From positions 1 through 60,669 of the forward strand of contig CP010426.1 of NCBI GenBank assembly GCA_000830315.1: DNA of 60,669 nt, in the 5' to 3' direction. The notes beneath the pieces were generated by a model. The model searched no databases and had not been told where the DNA came from. It was given only the letters and a program-made list of their open reading frames with translations. Source of the stretch: an archaeon GW2011_AR20. GTDB lineage: Archaea > Nanobdellota > Nanobdellia > SCGC-AAA011-G17 > GW2011-AR20. Shown here in pieces: positions 24,701-34,132 of the stretch. A program made the position numbers and the translations under genes. Position 1 is the first letter of the stretch; each line of letters starts with the position of its first letter.

Positions 24701-27169
24701 ATGTATGACTTTAAAAAGATAGAAGAGAAATGGCAGGATCGTTGGGATAAAGCCAAGATATTTGAAACTAAAGCTAATTCAAAGAAAAAGAAGCTTTTCG
24801 TATTAGAGATGTTTCCATACCCCAGTTCAGGGGGCTTGCATATGGGTCATACAAGAAATTATTCTATAGGAGATGCCCATGCTCGCTTTAAGAGAATGCG
24901 GGGATTTAATGTTTTATATCCGATGGGCTATGATGCGTTTGGCTTACCGGCAGAAAATTATGCTATAAAAAATAAAATTCATCCAAAAAAATCAACTTTT
25001 GACAATATTGCTATAATAAAATCGCAACAGACTAAATTGGGATTAAGTTATGACTGGAATAGAGAAATAGCAACTTGTTTACCCGAATATTATAAGTGGA
25101 ATCAATTGATATTTTTGCAATTTTATAAAAAAGGGCTGGCATACAAAAAAGAGGCTTTGGTGAATTATTGTAATTCGTGTAAAACTGTCCTGGCAAATGA
25201 GCAGGTTATTAATGGTAATTGCTGGAGATGTCATAATAAAGTTGAATCAAAAAATTTAGAGCAATGGTTTTTCAAAATCACAGAATATGCTGAAGAATTA
25301 TTAAAAGATTTAGACAAATTAGACTGGCCCGAACGCGTGAAAACAATGCAGAAAAACTGGATTGGAAAATCAGAAGGAACTTTAATAAAATTTAAATTGG
25401 AAAATTCAAAAGATGAATTGGAGGTTTTTACAACAAGGGCAGATACATTATGCGGGGCTACATTCATGGTCATGGCTCCCGAACATCCTAAAGTTCTTGA
25501 ATTGGTTAAAGAAACAAGATATGAGGACGAAGTTAAAAAATTCATCAATAAAGTCGGCATAGAAGATAAATTTTCAAGAACGGCGGAAGACAAAGAAAAA
25601 TATGGGATGTTTATTGGAAAATATGCTATTAATCCATTAACAAATGAAAAGGTCCCAATTTATATTGCGAATTTTGTTTTATTAGATTATGGAACTGGAA
25701 TAATAATGGCTGTTCCTGCCCATGATCAAAGAGATTTTGAGTTTGCAAGAAAATATAAGCTGCCTATTAAAGTAGTTATAACACCAAAAGGCAAGAAATT
25801 AAAATCAGATAAATTAAAGAAAGCTTATGTTGATGAAGGAGTTCTAACTAATTCTGGAAAGTTCAATAATTTATTGGCGGGAGAAGCAAATAAAGAGATT
25901 GCCAAATACTTATCGAGCTTAAAAATTGGTAAAAAAACAACGCAGTATAAATTGCGCGATTGGTTAATTTCAAGGCAGAGATATTGGGGCACGCCAATTC
26001 CAATCATTTATTGCCAATATTGCGGAATCGTTCCTGTTCCAGAGAAAGATTTGCCTGTTAAACTAGCTGAGGACGTTCAGTTTACTGGCGAAGGAAATCC
26101 TTTGTCAAAAAGCAAAAATTTCATGAATGTAAAATGTCCCAACTGCGGCAAGATGGCCAGAAGAGAAACAGACACGATGGATACTTTTGTTGATTCTTCC
26201 TGGTATTTCCTAAGATATTGTGATCCAGACAATAATAAACAAGCGTTTTCAAAAGAGATGGTTAATTATTTTATGCCGGTTGACCAGTACATCGGGGGAA
26301 TTGAGCATGCGATATTGCATCTGCTTTATGCAAGGTTCTTTACAAAAGCGTTGCGCGATTTGAACATGTTGAAATTTGATGAGCCATTTCATAGATTGCT
26401 CACCCAGGGAATGGTGCTGAAAGACGGGGAAGTAATGAGCAAGAGCAAAGGAAATGTCGTTGATCCTATGGAAATAATAGATAAATACGGCGCAGATACC
26501 TTAAGGACTTTTGTTTTGTTTATAGCAAGCCCAGAAAAGCAATTTGAATGGAGCGATGAAGGAATCGAAGGTGTTTTCAGATTCTTGAACAGATTTTATT
26601 CCTTAATCGAAAACTTAAAAAAGAAAAACGATGAAGTTGTGGAGAGCAGATTGAATAAATTAATCAAAAAGGTTACCTTGGAGATTGAAGAATTTAGATT
26701 CAACAATGCAATAATTTCAATAATGGAATTATCTGATTACATTAAAAATAAAAATTACGACAAAGAGACCCTAGAGAAGTTGATTTTGTTGATTTCGCCA
26801 TTCGCTCCCCATTTATCCGAGGAGATGTGGGAGAAAATTGGAAATAAAGGATTTGTTTCGGTTGCATCTTGGCCAAAAGCTGATGAAAAAAAGATAAACG
26901 ACAGCCTGGAGAAGCAAGAAGATAGTTTAAAGAAAACTGTTGATGATATAAACAACATTAAAAAATTAGCAAACATTCATCATCCAAAAACCTACATTTA
27001 TTGCATTCCAAAAGAGCTTAAATTCTTTGAAGAAAATTTAAAATTCCTGGAAAACGCGACTAATTCTGTAAAGACAGAGGCATTTGCCGTAAATGATAAG
27101 AATAAATATGATCCTCAAAATAAAGCTATGAAAGCAAAATCTGGAAAGCCGGCAATATTTTTAGAATAA
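24701..27169 (+). CDS. leuS: Leucyl-tRNA synthetase, bacterial type
   Basis: Charges tRNA-Leu. 822 residues with [22 protein letters not shown] (HIGH motif), the CP1 editing domain ([31 protein letters not shown]), a zinc knot (CNSC, CWRC; later CPNC) and [12 protein letters not shown] (KMSKS). These features are those of bacterial LeuRS rather than the archaeal type, which has a different editing insertion site. Suggests replacement by horizontal transfer, as seen in other DPANN archaea. It is the first gene after the tRNA pair. Confidence 0.93.
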   Translation: MYDFKKIEEKWQDRWDKAKIFETKANSKKKKLFVLEMFPYPSSGGLHMGHTRNYSIGDAHARFKRMRGFNVLYPMGYDAFGLPAENYAIKNKIHPKKSTFDNIAIIKSQQTKLGLSYDWNREIATCLPEYYKWNQLIFLQFYKKGLAYKKEALVNYCNSCKTVLANEQVINGNCWRCHNKVESKNLEQWFFKITEYAEELLKDLDKLDWPERVKTMQKNWIGKSEGTLIKFKLENSKDELEVFTTRADTLCGATFMVMAPEHPKVLELVKETRYEDEVKKFINKVGIEDKFSRTAEDKEKYGMFIGKYAINPLTNEKVPIYIANFVLLDYGTGIIMAVPAHDQRDFEFARKYKLPIKVVITPKGKKLKSDKLKKAYVDEGVLTNSGKFNNLLAGEANKEIAKYLSSLKIGKKTTQYKLRDWLISRQRYWGTPIPIIYCQYCGIVPVPEKDLPVKLAEDVQFTGEGNPLSKSKNFMNVKCPNCGKMARRETDTMDTFVDSSWYFLRYCDPDNNKQAFSKEMVNYFMPVDQYIGGIEHAILHLLYARFFTKALRDLNMLKFDEPFHRLLTQGMVLKDGEVMSKSKGNVVDPMEIIDKYGADTLRTFVLFIASPEKQFEWSDEGIEGVFRFLNRFYSLIENLKKKNDEVVESRLNKLIKKVTLEIEEFRFNNAIISIMELSDYIKNKNYDKETLEKLILLISPFAPHLSEEMWEKIGNKGFVSVASWPKADEKKINDSLEKQEDSLKKTVDDINNIKKLANIHHPKTYIYCIPKELKFFEENLKFLENATNSVKTEAFAVNDKNKYDPQNKAMKAKSGKPAIFLE

Positions 27170-28390
27170 TCAATTAAAAAAGTGAAATAATTTTGATTGG
27201 GTCAAGCTTCTCAATAATTTGCTTTGTTTGTAAACATTACTAATATTATAATTAAATTTATTTTTTATTAGTTCTTTTGTTTTCTCCAGTAAAGCTTCCT
27301 TTGATTCAAACTTCAATGGATTATTTGCAAGGGTTTTTCTTGCTGCATTTCTCACAACAAAGACCCCCAAAGGCATATTATACTCCGGCGTTTCAAATCT
27401 TATAACTAGGCATGAAGCCTGTTTTTTTATTTTTGCTAAATGCTCCAGCATGCTTAATCTTGAGCTATAATAGCCTCCAACTGTATTATTTGCATAAGCT
27501 TTTCTTCCAAACATTGTTTCTGAGTCTGTTGCAAACTTAATTCCTTCGTCTAGGTTCCATAAACTTCTTGGCAAATATCCCTCAAACAATTCATACTGCC
27601 AAACTTCCGGAAACATTAAAATATAGTAGTAATTCCCAAGATAACTTCCGGTATAAAGCTGGTAATCTTCAATTAATTTGTAGTCTTTCATATATCCAAT
27701 TAAGTTTTTTCCCAAAGTATCATCGGTTGCCGTAATGCTCCACCTCGTGGGAACTAATTTTCTGTTCTTCTTTAAACCAAGCAAGCCGATGCTCAGTAGT
27801 TTAGTTAAAGTGTTTTCATCAAATCCGTTTTCATATAAATAATTTAAAGCATCTGAAGATTTTAAATCAACGTCGTTAACAACTTTCTCAACCTTATTGT
27901 CAACTTTTACATTTTCTGTGATTGTAATTTGCTTTAAACTTGCCCTTGGCCCCATAGGCATTGTAATCTTTTCAAAATCAAACCTAATTTCAGGTGCTTT
28001 GTTTAATTTAATTTCAACATCAACTGGTTTTTTAGCTATCCCAATCTCCTTTGCCTTGTCTAAAAATTTTCCTTCTTTTCTTACATCCTTGATATTAACA
28101 TTAAATCTTGAATTAATTAACGCGCTTCTTAATAATGCAATTTGCTTTATTGTAAAATCCTGCTCACTCCAAAAATTAGGAGCGTCATGAATCCAAGCAT
28201 CTTGCGTTTCAGCAGGAGGACTTAGAATTCCGACGTTTAAATTTGGATAGAAATTACTACCGACGAAAACTGAAGGTGGAGAAGTTCCAAAAAAATCTTC
28301 CTTCTTTAGTTCTTTGATAATTTGAAACATCGCTCCTGATTGAGCAATTAATTTAGAAAAATCACGTTTGGCTATGAAATCCATGTCCAT
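27170..28390 (-). CDS. nreA: DNA repair protein NreA
   Basis: 406 residues. The archaeal Nre protein functions in DNA-damage resistance and binds the sliding clamp PCNA. Matches: SPPSVFVGSNFYPNLNVGILSPP near the start, APNFWS, and VPTRWSITATDDTLG in the middle. The end QSKLFHFF is a PCNA-interacting (QxxLxxFF) motif, exactly where NreA has it. It is convergent with leuS. Confidence 0.85.
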   Translation of the reverse strand: MDMDFIAKRDFSKLIAQSGAMFQIIKELKKEDFFGTSPPSVFVGSNFYPNLNVGILSPPAETQDAWIHDAPNFWSEQDFTIKQIALLRSALINSRFNVNIKDVRKEGKFLDKAKEIGIAKKPVDVEIKLNKAPEIRFDFEKITMPMGPRASLKQITITENVKVDNKVEKVVNDVDLKSSDALNYLYENGFDENTLTKLLSIGLLGLKKNRKLVPTRWSITATDDTLGKNLIGYMKDYKLIEDYQLYTGSYLGNYYYILMFPEVWQYELFEGYLPRSLWNLDEGIKFATDSETMFGRKAYANNTVGGYYSSRLSMLEHLAKIKKQASCLVIRFETPEYNMPLGVFVVRNAARKTLANNPLKFESKEALLEKTKELIKNKFNYNISNVYKQSKLLRSLTQSKLFHFFN

Positions 28391-28391
28391 A

Positions 28392-28573
28392 TTAAGACTT
28401 TAGAATATATAAACATTTAGTTAATTTTTTATAGATAATTATTTTATCAATACTATTTTTTTCAAAATCAAAATATCCACATTTACCGCACCGATAACTT
28501 AAAGCTTTATTTTTAGCATTTTCTACTCTAACTATAATTTTTTTATATTTGAATCACAATTCAAACATTTCAT
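28392..28573 (-). pseudogene. Frameshifted zinc-ribbon protein (YgiT-type)
   Basis: From ATG 28573 the frame reads MKCLNCDSN and then stops after a few codons. A run of seven T on the plus strand (28538-28544) shifts the frame. With one more base the reading continues KKIIVRVENAKNKALSYRC, then GKCGYFDF, restoring two CxxC knuckles and a natural end at 28392. This is the layout of small zinc-ribbon proteins like the antitoxin finger domain of YgiT/MqsA. It is either a recent mutation or a sequencing error in a homopolymer. Confidence 0.55.
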
Positions 28574-28575
28574 TT

Positions 28576-28842
28576 TTATTTATATATTTTATCATGATGG
28601 TCAAAATCAGTAAAATAAATAAAATCATTCCTCTCATTATATTTAAAAATTAAAACAAAGCTTCCAATATGAACTCTTTTATATTCTTTTAAATCGTGTC
28701 TTAAGTTTTTATAATGCCCCATATCTAAAATATTGAGAACCTCATTTATCTTATTTTTTACTTGTTCATATAACGCCTTATTCTTTCTCTCTAATTTAAT
28801 TAGTTTTCTTTCAAGCCCCCTTTCAATAAGAAATCTACGCAT
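28576..28842 (-). CDS. RelE/ParE-family toxin
   Basis: 88 residues with the RelE-like fold: an N-terminal MRRFLIERGLERKLIKL helix and closing strands YKRVHIGSFVLIFKYNERNDFIYFTDFDHHDKIYK. Homologues cut mRNA on the ribosome or poison gyrase. Start overlaps the antitoxin stop by 8 bp, the usual toxin-after-antitoxin order. Confidence 0.8.
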   Translation of the reverse strand: MRRFLIERGLERKLIKLERKNKALYEQVKNKINEVLNILDMGHYKNLRHDLKEYKRVHIGSFVLIFKYNERNDFIYFTDFDHHDKIYK

Positions 28843-29098
28843 TTGATTTTAGGTGTCTATCTAATTCTTCCATAGAACTAAAAGGTCCGATATATTTACC
28901 TTCTTTTTCTATTCTTTTAAGCTTCTTAAGGTATTCTGGTCTTAATTCTGGTTCAAGGTTGTTTTCATATTCTCTAATAACCACCCTTAAAGCGTCATTT
29001 TTATTTCTCAATCTGTATTTAGCCTTTACAATATTCAGAACCTGATCTTCCCGTTCATCTAATTTTATTAAAGCCTTTATTGTTTTATTACGATTCAT
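28835..29098 (-). CDS. DUF2683-family antitoxin
   Basis: 87 residues: an N-terminal ribbon-helix-helix-like ALIKLDEREDQVLNIVK segment (DUF2683 type), then an acidic C-terminus EELDRHLK that would wrap the toxin. Found as the upstream partner of RelE-like toxins in archaea. It and the toxin sit between the zinc-ribbon pseudogene and alaS. Confidence 0.72.
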   Translation of the reverse strand: MNRNKTIKALIKLDEREDQVLNIVKAKYRLRNKNDALRVVIREYENNLEPELRPEYLKKLKRIEKEGKYIGPFSSMEELDRHLKSNA

Positions 29099-29182
29099 AA
29101 CATTTTGTAATATTTTGTTATATATAAATCTTTCTGTCTTAAATTAAGTAAATTATATAAAGATTATAAAAAGATTTAGTTT

Positions 29183-30937
29183 ATGCAAAGCAGCGAATTA
29201 AAAAAGAAATATCTGGAATTCTTCAATAATAAGCAGCATGCTATTATACCAAGTTCTAGCTTAATGCCAGAAAATGACCCGACTGTTTTATTCACAACAG
29301 CAGGAATGCATCCCCTGGTTCCATATCTATTAGGACAAAAACATCCCTCTGGAAAAAAACTTGTCAATTTTCAAAAATGCCTGAGAACAGATGATATAGA
29401 AGAAGTTGGTGACTCAACACATTTAACTTTTTTTGAGATGCTTGGTAACTGGAGTTTGGGGGATTATTTTAAAAAAGAGGCAATTGAGTGGAGTTATGAA
29501 TTTCTTACAAAGCATTTAAAATTAGATCCAAAAAGATTGCATGTAAGTTGTTTTAAGGGAGACAAAGATGCTCCAAAGGATACTGAATCGGCCAAGATAT
29601 GGCAAGGCTTGGGAATCCCAAAGGAAAGAGTTTACTTTTTTGGCAAGAAAGAAAATTGGTGGCCCTCTCCAAAACAGGAGACAACAGGTCCATGTGGCCC
29701 TGATACAGAAATGTATTATGATACCTTAAAAAAGAAATGCGGCAAGGACTGCATGCCCGGATGTAACTGCGGAAAGTATGTTGAAATCTGGAATAACGTT
29801 TTCATGCAGTACAATAAAACCAAAGATGGAAAATACACTGGATTAAAGCAAAAAAATGTTGATACTGGAATGGGTTTGGAACGTACAACAATGGTTCTGC
29901 AAAATAAGTCAAGTGTATTTGAAACTGATTTGTTTCAGGATATGGTAAAAAAGATAGAAAATTTATCGAGCAAAAAAGACACAAGGGCAGTAAGAATTAT
30001 AGCGGACCATTTAAGGGCTGCGACATTTATCCTGGCCGAAAGGATTTCCCCAAGCAATGTAGAGCATGGCTACATTCTAAGAAGATTGATCAGGAGGGCC
30101 ATACGTTACGGGCATTTAATCGGAATTAAAGATAAATTTGCAAAGCAGATTTCGGATATTGTAATCAGAAAATATAAAAATGATTACAATGACCTGGAAA
30201 GAAACAGGGAATTCATATTAAATGAATTCGAACTTGAAGAAGAAAGATTTGAAAAAACATTGATAAACGGCCTAAGAATAATCCAGGAAGAAATCCCAAA
30301 AATAAAAAACAAGATTATTTCCAAGGAACTAGCATTTAACTTGTTTACAACTTACGGTTTTCCTTTAGAGATGATTAATGAAGTTGCAAGGGAAAATAAA
30401 TTAAAAGTCGATGAAATGGGATTTAAGGAATTATTTGCAAAGCACCAGGAAATTTCAAGAAAAGGGGCTGAGCAGAAATTCAGGGGAGGATTAGCAGATC
30501 ATTCAGAAGAAGTTGTAAGAATGCATACTGCCACACATTTGCTGCATCAAGCCTTGCGGGATATCTTGGGAAAACACGTAAGACAAATGGGGAGCAATAT
30601 CACAAGGGAAAGATTAAGATTTGATTTCTCACATCCAAAAGCAATGACAAAAGAAGAAATTAAAAAAGTTGAGGATTTGGTTAATAAAAAAATAAAAGAA
30701 AACCTAAAAGTAGAGAGATCAGAATTAAAATACAATGACGCGATAAAACAAGGCGCCTTGGCATTTTTTAAGGAAAAATATCCGGACGTTGTTTCTGTGT
30801 ACAAAATCGGAGATTACAGTATGGAGCTATGCGGCGGACCCCATGTTAAAAACACGAAGGAAATTGGTAAATTTAAGATTATAAAAGAAGAGACTATTTC
30901 TGCTGGCGTAAGAAGAATAAAGGCAGTTGTTAATTAA
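29183..30937 (+). CDS. alaS: Alanyl-tRNA synthetase, short bacterial-type form
   Basis: 584 residues instead of the usual 850-900. The catalytic domain is complete (PSSSLMPENDPTVLFTTAGMHPLVPYLLG, FFEMLGNWSLGDYFK, GMGLER) and has the bacterial order; the editing domain is present (HTATHLLHQAL, CGGPHV). The frame then ends without the C-Ala/DHHA1 domain and coiled coil. CPR bacteria and some DPANN archaea have similar short forms. Expected to charge tRNA-Ala. Confidence 0.88.
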   Translation: MQSSELKKKYLEFFNNKQHAIIPSSSLMPENDPTVLFTTAGMHPLVPYLLGQKHPSGKKLVNFQKCLRTDDIEEVGDSTHLTFFEMLGNWSLGDYFKKEAIEWSYEFLTKHLKLDPKRLHVSCFKGDKDAPKDTESAKIWQGLGIPKERVYFFGKKENWWPSPKQETTGPCGPDTEMYYDTLKKKCGKDCMPGCNCGKYVEIWNNVFMQYNKTKDGKYTGLKQKNVDTGMGLERTTMVLQNKSSVFETDLFQDMVKKIENLSSKKDTRAVRIIADHLRAATFILAERISPSNVEHGYILRRLIRRAIRYGHLIGIKDKFAKQISDIVIRKYKNDYNDLERNREFILNEFELEEERFEKTLINGLRIIQEEIPKIKNKIISKELAFNLFTTYGFPLEMINEVARENKLKVDEMGFKELFAKHQEISRKGAEQKFRGGLADHSEEVVRMHTATHLLHQALRDILGKHVRQMGSNITRERLRFDFSHPKAMTKEEIKKVEDLVNKKIKENLKVERSELKYNDAIKQGALAFFKEKYPDVVSVYKIGDYSMELCGGPHVKNTKEIGKFKIIKEETISAGVRRIKAVVN

Positions 30938-31302
30938 AAGTTTAGATTATTCAGTTTATCCTGCAATTCCCGCAAATCTTTCTGTAAATTTTTATAATTT
31001 ATTGTCTTGTCAGCGTATTTGACGTCATCAACTTTTCTTTCAACGATTTTTTTCTCTTTCTTTATCTCATGCTCATTTACATCGGGAAAATATTCCCGGA
31101 TAAACATTGCATCGCTCTTTAAACCAAGTAGTTTTTCTTTCAATTGCGAAAATAACTTTCTTTTTTCATTCTTAATCTGCTTTAACAACTCATATTTCTC
31201 AAGAATTTTTATTGCATCTATCCCGCTTAAAAGAATATGTCTTCTGAAGGCAACAGGATCTTTAATAGATACATAAGTAATCTTGCTTGTTTCTTTTTTC
31301 AT
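30934..31302 (-). CDS. Hypothetical coiled-coil protein
   Basis: 122 residues from ATG 31302, which lies 1 nt after the stop of the upstream gene (TAATATG), so the two are co-translated. Starts MKKETSKITYVSIKDPVAFRR, then a long charged helix ending KDLRELQDKLNNL. No family recognised. The longer frame start at 31332 overlaps the upstream gene and is unlikely. Its end overlaps the alaS stop. Confidence 0.65.
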   Translation of the reverse strand: MKKETSKITYVSIKDPVAFRRHILLSGIDAIKILEKYELLKQIKNEKRKLFSQLKEKLLGLKSDAMFIREYFPDVNEHEIKKEKKIVERKVDDVKYADKTINYKNLQKDLRELQDKLNNLNF

Positions 31303-31303
31303 A

Positions 31304-31711
31304 TTAACTTTCGAATAAATTCTTGTCAACAATCATTAATTTTTCCTTGATTTGGTTTAGGCTTTCTTTCCACTCATCAAGCGCATTATCCTCGTCCTTT
31401 TTCATTCTCTTTAAATTCTCGATTAGATCCTCAATTTCCTTTATTCTGTCTTTTACAGAATTGATATGGTCAAGAACCTGTTCATACTTGTCTATTTTTA
31501 TGAATATGGGGCCTGTTTTTCTTTCCTCAGGTTCTTCCATCGGGGTTCTTGGCATTACCGGGAATCTTCTCTTTTCTCCAATATCATCAAAACCCCCCAT
31601 ATTTGGGGTATATCTTGGAAAATCATCCTCAAAATCAGGCTTGGAAATTGAAAAATCAGGTGCTGGTGGAGCAGGTAAATCAGAAATTTTTTTATTCTTA
31701 AATAAGGCCAT
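31304..31711 (-). CDS. Hypothetical protein with proline-rich head and coiled coil
   Basis: 135 residues. The N-terminus is Pro/Asp-rich and disordered (PAPPAPDFSISKPDF); the second half is a heptad helix starting KIDKYEQVLDHINSVKDRI. A strong GGAGG ribosome binding site 7 nt before ATG 31711 fixes the start. It forms an operon with the downstream gene. No family recognised, but the layout resembles archaeal secretion or motility accessory proteins; this is a guess. Confidence 0.65.
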   Translation of the reverse strand: MALFKNKKISDLPAPPAPDFSISKPDFEDDFPRYTPNMGGFDDIGEKRRFPVMPRTPMEEPEERKTGPIFIKIDKYEQVLDHINSVKDRIKEIEDLIENLKRMKKDEDNALDEWKESLNQIKEKLMIVDKNLFES

Positions 31712-31827
31712 AATCAAACCTCCTTTTTATTAATTTAATTAAGTTTATTACTATTTAAAGGTTTTTCTTTTTGAGATGTAGTGTAACATGAAAAGCTTTT
31801 TAAATAAGATGTTAATTTAGTAATATA

Positions 31828-32559
31828 ATGGACTTTTTATCTATACTAGAAAACTTTGTTGAGAGCATTGCTGGTAAGGATGCTGTTAAATTATTGGGTC
31901 TGTTAAAGGAAAGGGAGAATATTTCCGAATTTAAATTAGCCGAGGATTTAAAAATTAACATTAATCAGGTCAGAAATTTGCTCTACAAATTAAACGCTTA
32001 TAATTTTGTTTATTCTACAAGAAGAAAGGATAAAGATAAGGGATTGTATATTTACTATTGGACATTTAATTTTAAGCACGCCAGGGATGTATTAACAACT
32101 AGAAAAAACCATGAATTGGGAAATTTGCAGGAAGAGCTAAAGAAAGAAAATGAACAAAGGTATTATGCATGTAAAAATGGGGATATAAGGGTTGAGTTAG
32201 AAGAAGCAATGGAACTTGGTTTTAAATGCCCTGAATGCGGATCATTATTACAGCAAGAAGACAGCACAAAAAAAATAGGAGAGATAAACCATAAGATAAC
32301 CACATTAAATGAAGAGCTTGAGGAACTGAGGAAACCAGTATCAATTATCCCCAAGCCAGAAGAAGAAGTCAAAGTCAGGAAAGCAAGAAAGAAAAAGATT
32401 AAGAAAGCCAAAAAGAAAGTTAAGAGGGCAAAGAAAATAAAGAAAGCTAAAAAAACAAAGAAAACTAAGCCAAGAAAAATAAAGAAAAGGGTTAAGCAAA
32501 AAAAGAGTTCTAAAAAAAGGCCAAAGTTATTAAAGAGATTAAGAAAATTCAGGTTCTAA
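31828..32559 (+). CDS. tfe: Transcription factor E with a Lys-rich tail
   Basis: Helps open promoter DNA with RNA polymerase and TFB. 243 residues: an extended winged helix (residues about 1-95; EFKLAEDLKININQVRNLLYKL), linker, and a zinc-ribbon region where YYACKNGDIRVELEEAMELGFKCPECGSLL keeps three cysteines but has CKN instead of the first CxxC. A Lys-rich tail of about 65 residues (KKAKKKVKRAKK-type repeats) follows, unlike the usual 170-180-residue TFE. It may add DNA binding. Confidence 0.85.
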   Translation: MDFLSILENFVESIAGKDAVKLLGLLKERENISEFKLAEDLKININQVRNLLYKLNAYNFVYSTRRKDKDKGLYIYYWTFNFKHARDVLTTRKNHELGNLQEELKKENEQRYYACKNGDIRVELEEAMELGFKCPECGSLLQQEDSTKKIGEINHKITTLNEELEELRKPVSIIPKPEEEVKVRKARKKKIKKAKKKVKRAKKIKKAKKTKKTKPRKIKKRVKQKKSSKKRPKLLKRLRKFRF

Positions 32560-32651
32560 GAGGCAACGCAAATTTCTTCTTCTTCATTGCCCAATTCTTC
32601 AAAAGTTTCCTCTAATTCTTTTATATCTAATTTTTGTTTTTTATTCAGCAT
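32556..32651 (-). CDS. Possible small acidic protein
   Basis: A 31-residue frame starts inside the end of the next upstream gene (an ATG overlapping its stop codon region). It is Glu-rich (ELEETFEELGNEEEE) and ends in Cys-Val-Ala-Ser. Translation coupling supports expression, but nothing else does. It is listed as a candidate; coding is not certain. Confidence 0.35.
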   Translation of the reverse strand: MLNKKQKLDIKELEETFEELGNEEEEICVAS

Positions 32652-32859
32652 TCTTTAAATCACTAAATCCGACAAGTAATAAAACTAGACCTATCAAAAC
32701 AACTAAAATGACTATTCCGCCTTGGATTAGGTTCCAGGCTGCCTGACCCCAGTCACTTCCTAAAGGAGAGGTAACAAACCATATCGCAACTACAATCAAT
32801 AATACTCCAAAAACAACCTTAAACAAATTATTTGCTATTCCTGCCATTTTACTCTTCAA
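32641..32859 (-). CDS. Small two-helix membrane protein
   Basis: 72 residues with two membrane helices (VVFGVLLIVVAIWF and GGIVILVVLIGLVLLLVGF) joined by a short loop SPLGSDWGQAAWN. No family recognised. Translation could also start at MAGIANN four codons on. Convergent with tfe through the 31-residue frame. Confidence 0.65.
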   Translation of the reverse strand: MKSKMAGIANNLFKVVFGVLLIVVAIWFVTSPLGSDWGQAAWNLIQGGIVILVVLIGLVLLLVGFSDLKNAE

Positions 32860-32942
32860 AAGTAAAAATTAACTACTATAAAAATCTTTTGGAAATATCT
32901 TAATCTAAACATTTAAATAAATTTCTATAATTTTTCTTTATA

Positions 32943-34112
32943 ATGAGGAAAAGAATAGGTTTTGTTGGAGGGGGCCAGCTTTGCAGAATGATTGGAGAGG
33001 ATATTCGGTCAAAAAATCTTCCTTTTGAATTAATAGCTTTGGATCCGACTCCTAAATGTCCTGCTTATCCGTTCTTATCTGAACAGATAATCGGTGGATT
33101 CAAGGATGAGAATAAGATTAGAGAGTTAGCTGAAAAATCAGATATCCTCACATACGAGATTGAGCTGGCAAACAGCAAAATTTTAAATGAAATTCAAAAA
33201 AATAAGCCAGTGCACCCTTCTCCCGAAACGCTCGAGATTATTCAGGATAAATATATGCAGGCTTCTTTTCTAAAGAACAATGATATCCCTGTCCCAGATT
33301 TTATGAAGATATATAACAAAACAGATTTGATTGAAGCAATCAATATTTTTGGACTGCCACTTATGATCAAGGCTAGAATAGACTCTTATGACGGAAGGGG
33401 CAATTTTGTTTTAATGGAAAAAAGACAAATCGAAGATGTTATTGAAATGTTTAAAGAAAGAAGTTTAATGGCTCAGAAATACATCCATTATGATGTTGAA
33501 ATTTCTGTAATCGCTGCAAGAAACATTAAAGGAGAAATTTCGACTTTTCCTGTTGGAGAGAATATACACGGCAAAGATTATAATATATTAAGGACAACTA
33601 TTGTACCGGCAAGAATTAAATCAAATCTTGAAATTAAAGCTAAGCAAGTCGCAGAAATTACCATGAATACTTTAAAAGGGGGAGGAGTATTTGGAATAGA
33701 AATGCTTGTAAAAGGCGAAAATGTATTGGTCAATGAGATAGCGCCAAGGGTCCATAATTCTGGGCATTATACCATAGAAGCATGTGAAACATCCCAATTC
33801 GAGCAGCATTTAAGGGCAATCGCTGGAATGGATTTGGGGGGCACAAGATTAAATTCTATTGCAATAATGCACAATATTATCGGGGAAAAAAATTACAGTG
33901 GGGGGTATGATATCAGCTATCTTGGCAAAGGCATAACAGGGGTTTGTGAAATAGAAGAAGGGGTTTATGTTCATAACTATGGAAAACATGAGGTAAAACC
34001 ATACAGAAAAATAGGGCATATTACTTTGCTTGGCAGAAAAAAAGAATCTACGGAAGAATTAATGATAAGGGCTTTTTCCATAAAAAACTTGGTAAAAATA
34101 TTGCCAAAATAG
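32943..34112 (+). CDS. purK: N5-carboxyaminoimidazole ribonucleotide synthase
   Basis: ATP-grasp enzyme that carboxylates AIR using ATP and bicarbonate in purine synthesis. 389 residues: RIGFVGGGQLCRMI at the N-terminus, KYMQASFLKNNDIPVPDF and the central ATP-grasp (LMIKARIDSYDGRGNFV, QKYIHYDVEISVIAARN), FGIEMLVKG and NEIAPRVHNSGHYTIEACETSQFEQHLRAI. Its usual partner PurE is not in the window. It is the last core gene before the accessory island. Confidence 0.92.
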   Translation: MRKRIGFVGGGQLCRMIGEDIRSKNLPFELIALDPTPKCPAYPFLSEQIIGGFKDENKIRELAEKSDILTYEIELANSKILNEIQKNKPVHPSPETLEIIQDKYMQASFLKNNDIPVPDFMKIYNKTDLIEAINIFGLPLMIKARIDSYDGRGNFVLMEKRQIEDVIEMFKERSLMAQKYIHYDVEISVIAARNIKGEISTFPVGENIHGKDYNILRTTIVPARIKSNLEIKAKQVAEITMNTLKGGGVFGIEMLVKGENVLVNEIAPRVHNSGHYTIEACETSQFEQHLRAIAGMDLGGTRLNSIAIMHNIIGEKNYSGGYDISYLGKGITGVCEIEEGVYVHNYGKHEVKPYRKIGHITLLGRKKESTEELMIRAFSIKNLVKILPK

Positions 34113-34123
34113 AATAAAGCTTT
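34109..34123 (+). repeat. Island-flanking repeat, left copy
   Basis: ATAGAATAAAGCTTT overlaps the purK stop and resembles ATAGAATAAGAAAGCTTT at 41650-41667. It may be an insertion footprint. Confidence 0.35.
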
Positions 34124-34132
34124 GCACTTAAA

